From the NCBI RefSeq assembly GCF_002798405.1, contig NZ_PGGV01000039.1:6321-67229 (forward strand): DNA of 60,909 bases, read 5' to 3'. The translations under genes were made by a program, and so were the position numbers. This stretch comes from Glycomyces xiaoerkulensis (GTDB lineage: Bacteria > Actinomycetota > Actinomycetes > Mycobacteriales > Micromonosporaceae). This document shows positions 43,565 through 52,372 of this stretch, piece by piece (positions within the stretch are counted from its first letter, which is position 1; every line of letters begins with the position of its first letter). The notes under the pieces were generated by a model. It did not search any database, had not been told where the DNA came from, and saw nothing but the letters and a program-made list of their open reading frames with translations.

Positions 43565-44368
43565 TCAGGATTCGAGCAGCGATTTCATCTTGTCGGCGAT
43601 CATGACGGTCGCGCGCTGCGGCATGAATCGGGCGAGGCGGTCGAGCAGGCGGGCGTCGCCCCCGATGCGGACACGGAAGCTGCCCTTCTCGACCGCATCG
43701 AGGATTTGAGCGGCGGCCTCGTCGGCGGCGGTGAGTTTGCGGGCGGCGCCGGACGAGCCCTTGCCGCGGTCCATCTCGACTCCGGAGTGGGTGAGGATGT
43801 CGGTGCCGACACCTCCGGGGAAGACCACGCTCACGGCCACGCGGGTCTCCCGCAACTCGGCGTAGAGGCCCTCGGTGAGCAGCCTGACCGCGGCCTTGCT
43901 GGCGCCGTAGGCGCTCTGCCCGGGCACCGGGGCGAGCGCGCCCATGCTGGAGACGTTCACCAGGCTCGCCTCGGGGCGCTCGAGCAGGATCGGCAGGAAC
44001 GCCTTGACCGTGTTGACCACGCCCCAGAAATTGACCGCCATGACCCGTTCGATCTCTTCGAAGTCCAGGTCGTTGACGCGGGCGAAGCGGTGCACGATGC
44101 CGGCGACGTTGAGCAGCCCGTCGATCCGGCCGAAGGTCCCTTCGACCTCGGCCGGGAGCCGCCCGACCGCATCGCGGTCGGCGACGTTCAGCTTGTGGGT
44201 GGTCAGCCGGTCGTCGGCGGCGGCGAGTCCGACGGTCGAGGCGAGGCCCTCTTCGCTGAGGTCGACGGCGGCGACGCGCGCGCCGCGGCGGAGCAGGCCG
44301 AGCACGACCTCCCGGCCGATGCCGTTCCCGCCCCCGGTGACGACGAAGACCCTGTCTGCTGGCTCCAC
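43565..44368 (-). CDS. Short-chain dehydrogenase/reductase
   Basis: 267 residues from the GTG at 44368. TGGGNGIG cofactor motif (about 11-18), NVAGIV, catalytic Ser in NVSSMG and YGASK (YxxxK). A classical SDR with a C-terminal tail typical of the SDR subset acting on large hydrophobic substrates. Minus-strand TACATT (44380-44375) lies six bases before the GTG, so it is a leaderless start; a longer ORF starting at 44452 is rejected on that basis. Function not predictable beyond NAD(P)-dependent oxidoreduction. Confidence 0.9.
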   Translation of the reverse strand: MEPADRVFVVTGGGNGIGREVVLGLLRRGARVAAVDLSEEGLASTVGLAAADDRLTTHKLNVADRDAVGRLPAEVEGTFGRIDGLLNVAGIVHRFARVNDLDFEEIERVMAVNFWGVVNTVKAFLPILLERPEASLVNVSSMGALAPVPGQSAYGASKAAVRLLTEGLYAELRETRVAVSVVFPGGVGTDILTHSGVEMDRGKGSSGAARKLTAADEAAAQILDAVEKGSFRVRIGGDARLLDRLARFMPQRATVMIADKMKSLLES

Positions 44369-44597
44369 GCCTTGAATGTATGACTTTCGGCGGCTTCGCG
44401 CGGCCGGTTGCCGAATGACGGCGGTCTCAGGCCCAGGTCCGGGCCGGTTCACTCCGGTGGGCGGTCTTCGCCTCGCTGCCCTGCCGACCGGACGAGAACC
44501 GCTCGGACTGGCGCACGGTGCTCAGTGCTCAAACTCGGAGCGAACGGTTGGTGGAGGCCGTGGCGACCGCTCGCCGCTTCAACGCCTTGAAGCTCGC

Positions 44598-45311
44598 TTA
44601 CGGCACCGGTCCCAGGCTCGGGCGGATCTGCTCGGCGAGGTCGACCATCGCCTCGGCGGCTTCGTCGGGCTCCGGCGTCTCAGGCTCGTCGAAGCCTTCC
44701 CTGGTAAGCGCGATCTTCACGGCCACGTTGCTTTCAGTGAAGGTGCCGATGAGGGCGAGCCCACTGCCCTCCGGGTCCCATGTCAATCGATCATCGCTGA
44801 CTTCAATGAAATGCAACACCTGCGACGACTCCCATGCAGTCTCGACCGGGATCGCCACCGGATCGGGCACGGACTCGAGATTCTCGTCGGCGTCGTCCGA
44901 TGTGTAGGACCACCAGTGACCGAAGTCGTGGTTCGGGTCCTGCCCGGCGGCCTCCCCGGCCGGTTCCCGCAGCAGCTCGATCGAGAGGTACACCCAGGTC
45001 TCGTTGGTACCGTCGTGATATCGGACATCGCAATAGGTGTCTCCCGAGACCGAGATCGACTCCTCTTCCTCGTCGCCGTAGTCCGGTCCGGTCGACTCGG
45101 TCGGCCCGAGCATCGTCTCGAGACCCGTCAGGTCCGCCACCGAGCAAGGATCGGTGGGAATGGTGTAGTAGTCGAGCTCGGCGTCAGTCTCAGTCGCCGG
45201 GGATTCGGTGGGGGGCGGGTCCTCTTCGCCGCCGCCGGTGCAGCCGATCGCCGCCACCAGGAGGACGGCCGCCGCCAGCGGCGGGGCGGACCGGAGAGCG
45301 GAACGGGCCAT
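44598..45311 (-). CDS. Lipoprotein of unknown function
   Basis: 237 residues. Signal peptide with lipobox AAIGC (Cys about 24), followed by a Pro/Glu/Thr linker. The mature domain is acidic with two more cysteines (TDPCSVAD and TYCDVRY), a layout similar to DUF3558-type actinobacterial lipoproteins. AAGGA precedes the ATG, which shares one base with the TGA of the 45311-46369 gene (TGATG). So it is coupled to the helical-protein gene. Confidence 0.8.
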   Translation of the reverse strand: MARSALRSAPPLAAAVLLVAAIGCTGGGEEDPPPTESPATETDAELDYYTIPTDPCSVADLTGLETMLGPTESTGPDYGDEEEESISVSGDTYCDVRYHDGTNETWVYLSIELLREPAGEAAGQDPNHDFGHWWSYTSDDADENLESVPDPVAIPVETAWESSQVLHFIEVSDDRLTWDPEGSGLALIGTFTESNVAVKIALTREGFDEPETPEPDEAAEAMVDLAEQIRPSLGPVP

Positions 45312-46369
45312 CAGTCCTTCTCCCCGGGGATGAGGACTTGGGGGTCGGAATTGTAAAAGCCCTCCCAGGTGCCGTAGTCGATCGCGAAGCTGTTCTTTGC
45401 GTCGTCCCTGGCCGAGCGCAATTGCTCCTTGGCCGCCTCCGCGGTCGCCAGCAGCTCGCTCTTCAGCTTCGACGCGTTCTGCGACTCCAGCCCCATCTCG
45501 TAGTCGAATTCCAGAGCGTCGAAGAAGCCGTTCACCCAGTCGCTGACCGACGAGTCGTCCTTGCCGATAGTTTCGGATATGCCGTCCCCCAGGCTGATGA
45601 GGACCCCCGAGAAGGGGACATGACTGAAGACGGTCCGAGCCGAGATCTTGAGACTGGGGTTGCTGCCGGACTTCAACTCGTCGATCTGGTCGTGGACCTT
45701 GTCGAGCGCCTCGCCCAACTGCAGCTGAGCGGTAAGCTTGGCGGCGCATTCGGCGGCGCCTCCGGACAGAAGTCCGGCGGCGATCAGCCGGTGGAAGCCG
45801 GCCGCGGGCCGGAGGCGGTTGCCGTACTTCTCCATGCCTTCGTCGGCGTCGGAACCCTCCCAGGCTTCGAACAGCTCGCGGATCTGCTTGAACCCTCCGT
45901 CCTGGTGGGTCTCGATGAGCGAGTCGATTGTCTCGGCCATGGGCGCCGCCTGCCGGAGCAGCCCGTCGATCTGCGCGAGCGAACCGTCGTCGAGCACCTC
46001 GAAGAAGGCGCTGCGGATCTCCTCGAGCGCCGTCTCCGTGTCCGCGCTCGCCGCCTGGTCGATGGCGGCCTCGTCGGCCTCGGTGGCGTCCTTGGGGACG
46101 CGGAAGGGGAGTATGTGGGGAGGCCGGTGCGGATTCTGCAGGTCCTGGGTGTTGGTGTTGCCCAGGATCGACTGATTGTTGCGTCGGGACCTGTCGGCCG
46201 CCTCGTCAAGTGAGAGCTTGATGATGAACTCATAGTCCGGCCACGCCGACAAAGCGTGTTCCCGTTGGTACATCTCCAGGAAGGCCGGGTGGAGTTCGCT
46301 GATCTTGTCCCTGATGTCGCCGTAGGTATTCGGCAGCGAGCCGAAGTCGATGCCTTCGTAGTAGCTCAA
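45311..46369 (-). CDS. Helical protein of unknown function, possibly a type VII-like cell-surface protein
   Basis: 352 residues from a TTG at 46369, with strong GGGAGG (46374-46379). Almost entirely helical, Glu/Asp/Ala rich, no signal peptide. Amphipathic helices near 150-230 and 270-330, and a short hydrophobic stretch (VPFSGVLISLGDGI). Together with the upstream gene and the lipoprotein it resembles WXG100/EspC-type secretion neighbourhoods, but no W-x-G motif in the proper position was confirmed. Function unknown. Confidence 0.7.
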   Translation of the reverse strand: MSYYEGIDFGSLPNTYGDIRDKISELHPAFLEMYQREHALSAWPDYEFIIKLSLDEAADRSRRNNQSILGNTNTQDLQNPHRPPHILPFRVPKDATEADEAAIDQAASADTETALEEIRSAFFEVLDDGSLAQIDGLLRQAAPMAETIDSLIETHQDGGFKQIRELFEAWEGSDADEGMEKYGNRLRPAAGFHRLIAAGLLSGGAAECAAKLTAQLQLGEALDKVHDQIDELKSGSNPSLKISARTVFSHVPFSGVLISLGDGISETIGKDDSSVSDWVNGFFDALEFDYEMGLESQNASKLKSELLATAEAAKEQLRSARDDAKNSFAIDYGTWEGFYNSDPQVLIPGEKD

Positions 46370-46435
46370 GACGCCTCCCGGTAGATCGCGTCGCAGTGCC
46401 GCTGGTCATTGCGCTTCAACGTGCCTCGTCGGCCG

Positions 46436-46897
46436 TTAGTAGGGGCCGTACCCGCCGTTGAGATGATCCGCGTACGGGTTCTCATCCTTCTCGTCCGGGT
46501 CAGGAGGGGCCGCCGGCGCGTCCTCGTAGTTCTCCGAGGGCGAGGAGTCGTAGCCGTTGTCCTCGATCTCCGACTCCATGTCGCCGAAGGACTGGACGAG
46601 CTCGCCCTCGAGGATCTCCTGGTCCTGCGCGATCTCGATGAGCGTCGGTCCGAGGGTGCGGACATTCTGGCCGGTCTCGTGGACGATCTCGTAGAACAGG
46701 TTGAACATGTCGTTCCAGGTCCCGGCCAAGTCGTGGTCACCGAACGCCCCGCTTCGGCCGCGTCCGGCGTCGGCGGCCTGCGACGTGATGTCGTCGTAGA
46801 AGTTCGCGATGTCGGGGCAGGCGGTACGTCCGACTTCGTCGATGAGTTGCGGGTCGTATCTGATCCTGTCGCCCAACCGGTCTCCAACTGGGGTCAC
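46436..46897 (-). CDS. Small helical protein, possibly EspC/WXG100-like
   Basis: 153 residues from the GTG at 46897; no clear ribosome site, so the start is uncertain. The segment AFGDHDLAGTWNDMFNLFYE followed by a long helix resembles the EspC/DUF2580 type VII secretion targets, which have a similar F-G-x-x-D-L-A-x-x-W pattern. The C-terminus is an acidic, Pro/Asp/Glu/Tyr-rich tail. It lies 66 bp upstream of the 46369 gene on the same strand. Function unknown. Confidence 0.6.
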   Translation of the reverse strand: MTPVGDRLGDRIRYDPQLIDEVGRTACPDIANFYDDITSQAADAGRGRSGAFGDHDLAGTWNDMFNLFYEIVHETGQNVRTLGPTLIEIAQDQEILEGELVQSFGDMESEIEDNGYDSSPSENYEDAPAAPPDPDEKDENPYADHLNGGYGPY

Positions 46898-47036
46898 TCG
46901 TGTCGGTACTCGTCGCTTGTCGGGCGCTCCGTCCGGGGTGGCACACGAGGTCGCGCGCGACGCTCGTCGATCATGACACGATCGTGCAATACGCGCTCCA
47001 CCACTGGCCGACGCCGTTCGCGGTCGCATCGGGTCC

Positions 47037-47300
47037 CTACCGGACCTCCTCGGCGGGGCTGCCGTCGCTCGGAGAAGCGTCGTTCCGCGTCCGGTCGCAC
47101 CACTGCTCCATCTCGCGGGTGCGGACCGGTCCGATCGGGCCGCAGTGGTCAAGAAGCCCGGACCCGAGCTGGGTGATGACCACTCCGGTCAGCTCGGGGT
47201 CACCTGACACGGCGGCTGCGGCCAGCCGGATCGCGACGCCCGAGACGACGACCGCGATCTCGAAGGCGACCAGCGGCCTTCGCGCCCATACCGCCCACAC
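47037..47300 (-). CDS. Small single-pass membrane protein (tentative)
   Basis: 87 residues from a GTG. One convincing membrane helix (FEIAVVVSGVAIRLAAAAV, about 13-31), then a polar tail with a cysteine pair. It follows the methyltransferase stop (47317) by 16 bp on the same strand, so it could be the last gene of that operon. No ribosome site or family is evident. It may be a spurious ORF. Confidence 0.4.
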   Translation of the reverse strand: MWAVWARRPLVAFEIAVVVSGVAIRLAAAAVSGDPELTGVVITQLGSGLLDHCGPIGPVRTREMEQWCDRTRNDASPSDGSPAEEVR

Positions 47301-47316
47301 AACTCAGAACTCAAGC

Positions 47317-48048
47317 TCAGGGGGCCTGGAAGAACACCATCGGGTTGCGCTGCGAGCGGCGGAGGTCCTCATAGAACCCCATCGCCATTCGGACACGGCC
47401 CAACTGGCGGTGGACCACCGGCTGCCGCGCCGGGGCGGCCGTGAAGTAGTCGATCCGGTGGCGGTGCAGCCACCCGAGGAGCACCGCGGCCTCCCCGAAC
47501 GGGAGCAGGCGTCGGTGGTGGAAGACGTCGTGCACGCTCACCGGGGTACCGGGAGCCAGAGGCGCGACCAGGTTCGCCAGGTACCACCGGGCGAATCGGG
47601 CCGAATGGGGCCCGTCGACGAACAGGTAGCCGATCTCGGCCGGCAGCGCCTCGGCCCGCTTCCGGACGTCGCCGGCCGTGAACTCCCAGCGCTCCGCCGC
47701 CAACTCGGCGGGTACGGCCCGGGCCGGCTCTCCGGCCGGGCTGAACGTGCACAGGCGCCCGTGGGCGTTGTCGCGCAACGCCAGCAGCAGCCAAGCGGCC
47801 GACCATCCACCGTCGCAACCGATCTGGACGACCGTGCCCGGCCGCGCCGCCCGCACCCGCAGGTACGACAGCTCCGCCTCCATGTCGTCCAGCGCCGCCC
47901 GCAGGCCCGGGCGGTCGCGACGCATGGCGGCCAGCTCGGCACGGGCCCGCGCCAGCTCCGATGCGTACCGCTCGTAGCGCTGGACGTGGACCGCGATCGC
48001 ATCGATCGCGGTCGACAGTCGCTCGAAGTCGCGCATCGGCTTGTTCAT
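47317..48048 (-). CDS. Class I SAM-dependent methyltransferase-like protein
   Basis: 243 residues. The ATG at 48048 overlaps the stop of the DUF998 gene by 4 bp (ATGA). A coiled-coil N-terminus (about 5-65, with QRYERYASELARARAELA) precedes the SAM-binding fold with VVQIGCDGGWSAAWLLLA (motif I), GYLFVDGPHSARF (motif-like Asp) and VSVHDVFH. It resembles CmcI/TylF-like O-methyltransferases, which use a metal site (D-G-x-H). The acceptor is unknown. Confidence 0.8.
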   Translation of the reverse strand: MNKPMRDFERLSTAIDAIAVHVQRYERYASELARARAELAAMRRDRPGLRAALDDMEAELSYLRVRAARPGTVVQIGCDGGWSAAWLLLALRDNAHGRLCTFSPAGEPARAVPAELAAERWEFTAGDVRKRAEALPAEIGYLFVDGPHSARFARWYLANLVAPLAPGTPVSVHDVFHHRRLLPFGEAAVLLGWLHRHRIDYFTAAPARQPVVHRQLGRVRMAMGFYEDLRRSQRNPMVFFQAP

Positions 48049-48749
48049 GACTCCGACGCTACGAAGACTCCGGCCGGTACGGCATCGGTCGCCGGAACCA
48101 GTTCGCGGCTCACCACGCGGGACCAGGGGACCGGAACCGGCTCGGCCCGGCGACTCGAATTGACGATGAGCGTCCAGACCAGGACCGACAGCGCCATCAG
48201 CAGCACCCGCTGCGGAATCCCCCGCCACTGGCCCCCGTCGGCCAGGTCAGGCAGGAACGTGTTGACCGTGGTGACCGCGAACATCGACGCCGAGATGAGG
48301 GCCGCTCCGAGCGTGGCCCGGCGAACTCCGGGCGGTGCCGCGGCCTCTCGCATCCGCAAGGCCGCGAGCCCCGCCACGACCGTGAGCATCACGAACGCCG
48401 CGCCGGCGGTGTAGCGGTGGATCTGAGCGCCTACGGTCAAGCCCGACTCGGCGGTTCCGGTCCGGAAGACAGCCGCACCCACCAGCATCACGACCGTGAC
48501 GCCCAGCAGGATTCGGATCGAGCGGTCACTGGGCAGGCCCACCCCGCGACCGGCCAGGATCGCGCAGGCCAGCGCCAGCCCCAGCACGCCGGTCGGGAAC
48601 AGGACGGCCCCGGGGAAGGCCAGCGCGTAGCTGGAGACCGGAGACCGCACCGGATCGACCTGGGCCGACTGGGTCAGGTGCATGATCGCGAAGCTCAGCG
48701 CGCCGACCGCGACCCCGGCCGCGCTCGTTCTCAGCAGTGCTCGATTCAT
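48045..48749 (-). CDS. DUF998 family membrane protein
   Basis: 234 residues. Six membrane helices; LSFAIMHLTQSAQVDPVRSPVSSYAL, then HRYTAGAAFVML and QRVLLM are typical for DUF998. A minus-strand TAGCGT (48762-48757) lies seven bases before the ATG, so it is apparently leaderless. Coupled to the methyltransferase gene and divergent from the 48894 two-component system. Confidence 0.85.
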   Translation of the reverse strand: MNRALLRTSAAGVAVGALSFAIMHLTQSAQVDPVRSPVSSYALAFPGAVLFPTGVLGLALACAILAGRGVGLPSDRSIRILLGVTVVMLVGAAVFRTGTAESGLTVGAQIHRYTAGAAFVMLTVVAGLAALRMREAAAPPGVRRATLGAALISASMFAVTTVNTFLPDLADGGQWRGIPQRVLLMALSVLVWTLIVNSSRRAEPVPVPWSRVVSRELVPATDAVPAGVFVASES

Positions 48750-48881
48750 GCGGCGAACGCTATGGCCGATCGGGCCCGGTCGGCCTCGCTCCGCGGCGCG
48801 AGATCGGCCCTCATGCCACGGGGTGAGGCGGCACGCGCGAAACGGCACCGGCGGGTGATGAGTGCGCGGTCGGGATCGGCT

Positions 48882-48893
48882 TAGGTTGGAGCG
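48882..48893 (+). promoter_or_regulatory. Leaderless promoter -10 (TAGGTT) of the 48894 kinase
   Basis: TAGGTT at 48882-48887 lies six bases before the GTG at 48894. With TAGCGT on the other strand it shares the divergent 144-bp region. Confidence 0.55.
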
Positions 48894-50207
48894 GTGCGAT
48901 CCGACGACGGTCCGCGCCGCAGTGCGCGGTGGTTCCTCAGCTATCTGATCGGCACCGGCGCGGTCGGCGACGACTCGTGGCGCTGGAGGCTGTCCACAGT
49001 GCTCGCGTTCGTCGGCCCCGGCTCGGTGCCGCTGGCGCTGGTCCTGCTCGGCCCCCACAGCGAGATCCTGCACACCGAGTACTCCATGCGCTGGGGCATC
49101 GTGGTCGCGGTCCTGACCAGCGCGGCGATCGTCCTTGCGCGGTTCCGGCCGTTCGCCGCCTGGCTGCTGGCGATGGCCTCCTACGCGATGGTCGCGGTGG
49201 GGGCTGACACGATCGGCTCCGATCCATGGCCGGCGACGGTGCCGTTGATGTTCTGCCTGATGGTGGTGCAGTTCGCGGTCGCCCGCGAACGGCGGCTCGG
49301 GGTGGCGGTGGCCGTGTGGCTCGGCACGCTGGCGGCCGGAGCGTGGGTGTCCTGGGCGACCGTGAACGGGTTCCTCGATCCGGTCACCGCCGGAGCGGCC
49401 GCCCCGGTCGACACGGTCAACGAGAACCTCACCATCACCGGCACCTACGGGGCTCTGTTCCTGGTGGTCGGCCTGTCGGTGCGGATCTGGCGGCAGGGGC
49501 GGGCCCGCGTCGCCGAGGAGGAGCAGGTCGCCGAGGCCGAACGCACGCGGCGGCGGCTCCTGGAAGAACGGGCCCGGATCGCCCGGGAGCTGCACGACAT
49601 CGTCGCCCACCACATGTCGGTCATCACCGTGCAGGCGCAGACGGCCGAGTACCGGGTCGAGGGTCTCGACGAGGACGCCCGCGGAGAGTTCCGGTCGATC
49701 AGCGAGCAGGCCCGGGAGTCGCTGAGCGAGATGCGTCGACTGCTGGCGGTGCTCCGCGGCGACGACCAATCGGGGCCGCGCGAGCCGGTGCCCGGACCCG
49801 AAGAGCTCGACAGCCTGGTCGAGGCCGTCGACCGGGCCGGGACGCCGGCCGCGCTGACCGTGGACGAGCTGCCCGAGGATCTGCCGGAGTCGGTCTCGCT
49901 GACGATGTACCGGGTGGTGCAGGAGGCGCTCAGCAACGTGGTGCGCCACGCCGCCGGGGCCGCGACCGAAGTGGAGGTCGGCCGGCTCGGGTCGAAGGTG
50001 GTGATTACGGTGGTCAATGCCGCGCCGCCGGAGGGCGGGCGCGCGACCGAGCCGCAGCGCGTCGGGCTCGGCCTGGCGGGGATGCGCGAACGCGTCTCCC
50101 TGCTCGGCGGGTCGCTCGAGACCGGGGCCACCGATGCCGGCGGATACCGCGTCCGGGCCGAGCTGCCGTTCGACGCCCGACCGACACCACAGGAGCGATC
50201 ATCGTGA
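48894..50207 (+). CDS. Sensor histidine kinase (HisKA_3/NarL type)
   Basis: 437 residues from GTG. Five to six N-terminal membrane helices (about 30-205), a Glu/Arg coiled coil, then the phosphoacceptor box IARELHDIVAHHMSVITVQ with His234. HATPase with QEALSNVVRHA and GLAGMRERVSLLGG. The domain order is DesK-like. Its stop overlaps the response-regulator start by 4 bp (GTGA). Confidence 0.93.
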   Translation: MRSDDGPRRSARWFLSYLIGTGAVGDDSWRWRLSTVLAFVGPGSVPLALVLLGPHSEILHTEYSMRWGIVVAVLTSAAIVLARFRPFAAWLLAMASYAMVAVGADTIGSDPWPATVPLMFCLMVVQFAVARERRLGVAVAVWLGTLAAGAWVSWATVNGFLDPVTAGAAAPVDTVNENLTITGTYGALFLVVGLSVRIWRQGRARVAEEEQVAEAERTRRRLLEERARIARELHDIVAHHMSVITVQAQTAEYRVEGLDEDARGEFRSISEQARESLSEMRRLLAVLRGDDQSGPREPVPGPEELDSLVEAVDRAGTPAALTVDELPEDLPESVSLTMYRVVQEALSNVVRHAAGAATEVEVGRLGSKVVITVVNAAPPEGGRATEPQRVGLGLAGMRERVSLLGGSLETGATDAGGYRVRAELPFDARPTPQERSS

Positions 50208-50878
50208 CCATACGGGTTCTCATCGCCGACGACCAGGCGATGGTGCGTGCCGGATTCGCCGCGCTGCTTGCGGCGCAGGCGGACATCGAGGTGGTGGGCG
50301 ACGCCGCGGACGGAGTCGAGGCCGTCACCGAGACTTCGCGCTTGCGGCCCGACGTCGTCCTCATGGACGTCCGCATGCCCAAGTTGGACGGACTGGATGC
50401 CGCACGCCGGATCCTGTCGACGCCCGAAGAGCGGCGCCCGCGGGTTCTGATGCTCACCACGTTCGATGTCGACGACTACGTATACGAGGCGCTGCGACTG
50501 GGTGCCAGTGGGTTTCTGCTCAAGGACGCCCCGCCGGACGACCTGACCGGCGCCGTCCGGGTGGTCGCGGACGGGGACGCGCTCCTGGCGCCGTCGGTGA
50601 CGCGGCGTCTGGTCGAGGAGTTCTTCGGCTCGCGGCGCGGCGAACTGGTCCGATCCTCGAAGCTCGACGCGCTCACGGCACGCGAGGAGGAGGTGCTGCG
50701 CCTAATCGCGCGCGGTCTGTCGAACGGCGAGATCGCCTCGCATCTGTTCGTGTCCGAGCAGACGGTGAAGACGCACGTCGGCAACCTCTTCGCCAAATTG
50801 GGCCTCCGCGACCGGGCCCAGGCGGTCATCTGCGCCTATGAGACCGGCCTGGTGACCGCCGGGGAACCCCGCGATTGA
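50204..50878 (+). CDS. Response regulator, NarL/LuxR family
   Basis: 224 residues from GTG at 50204; AGGAG upstream. Receiver: ADDQ pocket, Asp55 in VVLMDVRMP, Thr in MLTTFD, Lys in FLLKDAP. LuxR HTH (about 150-215) reads LTAREEEVLRLIARGLSNGEIA. Partner of the 48894-50207 kinase. The DUF998/methyltransferase operon on the opposite strand is a likely target by position. Confidence 0.95.
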   Translation: MTIRVLIADDQAMVRAGFAALLAAQADIEVVGDAADGVEAVTETSRLRPDVVLMDVRMPKLDGLDAARRILSTPEERRPRVLMLTTFDVDDYVYEALRLGASGFLLKDAPPDDLTGAVRVVADGDALLAPSVTRRLVEEFFGSRRGELVRSSKLDALTAREEEVLRLIARGLSNGEIASHLFVSEQTVKTHVGNLFAKLGLRDRAQAVICAYETGLVTAGEPRD

Positions 50879-51192
50879 GGCGCGGGTGCTCGGGGGAACG
50901 GTTTGTGACCGGAAGCCGACCCTATCCGTTCCGGCCCGCGAGGCAGCAGATCTCATCCGCCTCACGGGCCGCAGCAGTTTGCAGCAGTATGACCGTAAAA
51001 CACGGCAATGGCGTGGCTCTTCGTATTTCAACAGCAAAATGAATACTGGAGGCATATTAACTGAATTATTGCCATCTTCTGTTTTGAGCGTTTTGGCTTT
51101 AATCTCCTCTGTGTGGCGTTGCTCACCAGCAACTGCCGCGACAACTACCCCCCGGTAGCTGTCTTATGCCCTCACCCGAAAGGCATTGAGAG
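50879..51192 (+). promoter_or_regulatory. Gene-free, partly AT-rich leader of the protease gene
   Basis: 314 bp. Bases about 50985-51110 are visibly AT-rich compared with the flanking DNA and have stretches such as TATTAACTGAATTATTGCC and GGCTTTAATCTCC. TTTAAT at 51098-51103 could be a -10 of the protease gene. A CCCCGGTAGC stretch follows. A 90-residue frame at 50886-51158 was judged unlikely to be a gene. Confidence 0.4.
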
Positions 51193-52350
51193 ATGAAACG
51201 CCAACGCGTGCTTGCGGTCACCGCCGCGAGCGCCATCGCAACCGCAACCGCCCTCACCTTCGGCTCGGCGCCGGCCTCGGCCGACCCGCTCGAGCTGAAG
51301 GCCGATGAGGCCCGCGCCGACCTGCTCGGCAACGTCAGCGCCGGCATGGTCAACGAGATGTCGGAGACCTTCGACCTCACCGCATCCGAGGTCTACGAAC
51401 GCCTCGCGGTCGAGTCGGTCGCCTCCGACCTGCTCGAGCAGGTCCCCGAATCGCTCGACGAGACCTACGCCGGCCTGTGGGTCTCCGATGACGCCGACGA
51501 GATCATGGTCGCCACCACCTCGAAGGCCGACACCGACGAGCTGGCCGCCGAAGGCGCCACCCCGGTCGTGGTCGACCACGACATGGCCGACCTCGAGGCC
51601 GCGATCGACGTGCTCGACAAGGTCGCCGGCGACGACGTCTACGGCTACTACGTCGACCTCCCGGCCAACACCGTCGTCATCGAGGCCGCCGACGCCGACT
51701 CCGCGACCGACCTGGCAGAGGCCGCGGGAATCGACGCCGACATGGTCACCGTCGACACCACCACCGAGGCGCCGGAGCCGTACTACGTCCGCGGCGGCGA
51801 CGCCTACTACATCAACAACTCGGGACGCTGCTCGGTCGGCTTCGCCGCCCGCCGGGGCAGCACGCCCGGCTTCCTCACCGCCGGCCACTGCGGCAGCACC
51901 GGCGCCCGGGTCACCGGAGGCTCGGCCGCGCCCGGCACCTTCCGCAACTCGGTGTTCCCCGGCAACGACGCCGCATGGGTGGAAGTCGGAAGCGGCGAGA
52001 CCCTCTACAACATCGTGAACATGTACTCGGGTTCGCGCTATGTGTACAACTCGAACCGCGCCGCGGTCGGCTCCTCGGTCTGCCGCTCCGGTTCGACGAC
52101 CGGATGGCACTGCGGGACCATCCAGGCCTTCAACCAGACGGTGCGCTACTCCCAGGGCTCCGTCTACGGCCTGACCCGCACCAGTGTCTGCGCCGAACCC
52201 GGCGACTCCGGCGGGTCGTTCATCAGCGGCAACAGCGCCCAGGGCATGACCTCGGGCGGCTCCGGCAACTGCAGTTGGGGCGGAACGACCTACTTCCAGC
52301 CCATCAACCCGGCGCTCAACGCCTGGAACCTGACGCTGGTCACCAGTTGA
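51193..52350 (+). CDS. Secreted S1 serine protease with pro-domain (streptogrisin/alpha-lytic type)
   Basis: 385 residues. Signal peptide (about 1-30, ending in ASA before DPLEL). A pro-region of about 160 residues with a C-terminal alpha-lytic pro-like module (VYGYYVDLPANTVVI). Mature domain from about 190: triad His in LTAGHCGS, Asp in GNDAAWV, Ser in AEPGDSGGSF; six cysteines as in streptogrisins. Predicted to be exported as an inactive precursor and self-processed. A strong hairpin follows the stop. Confidence 0.93.
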   Translation: MKRQRVLAVTAASAIATATALTFGSAPASADPLELKADEARADLLGNVSAGMVNEMSETFDLTASEVYERLAVESVASDLLEQVPESLDETYAGLWVSDDADEIMVATTSKADTDELAAEGATPVVVDHDMADLEAAIDVLDKVAGDDVYGYYVDLPANTVVIEAADADSATDLAEAAGIDADMVTVDTTTEAPEPYYVRGGDAYYINNSGRCSVGFAARRGSTPGFLTAGHCGSTGARVTGGSAAPGTFRNSVFPGNDAAWVEVGSGETLYNIVNMYSGSRYVYNSNRAAVGSSVCRSGSTTGWHCGTIQAFNQTVRYSQGSVYGLTRTSVCAEPGDSGGSFISGNSAQGMTSGGSGNCSWGGTTYFQPINPALNAWNLTLVTS

Positions 52351-52372
52351 CGTTCCCCGTTTCCCCCCGGTA

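Noticed and set aside
43378..43605. 75-residue plus-strand frame
   Set aside because: Arg-rich, no start signal, overlaps the SDR gene end; chance.
50886..51158. 90-residue plus-strand frame in the protease leader
   Set aside because: No ribosome site, mixed composition and it crosses the AT-rich patch; probably chance.
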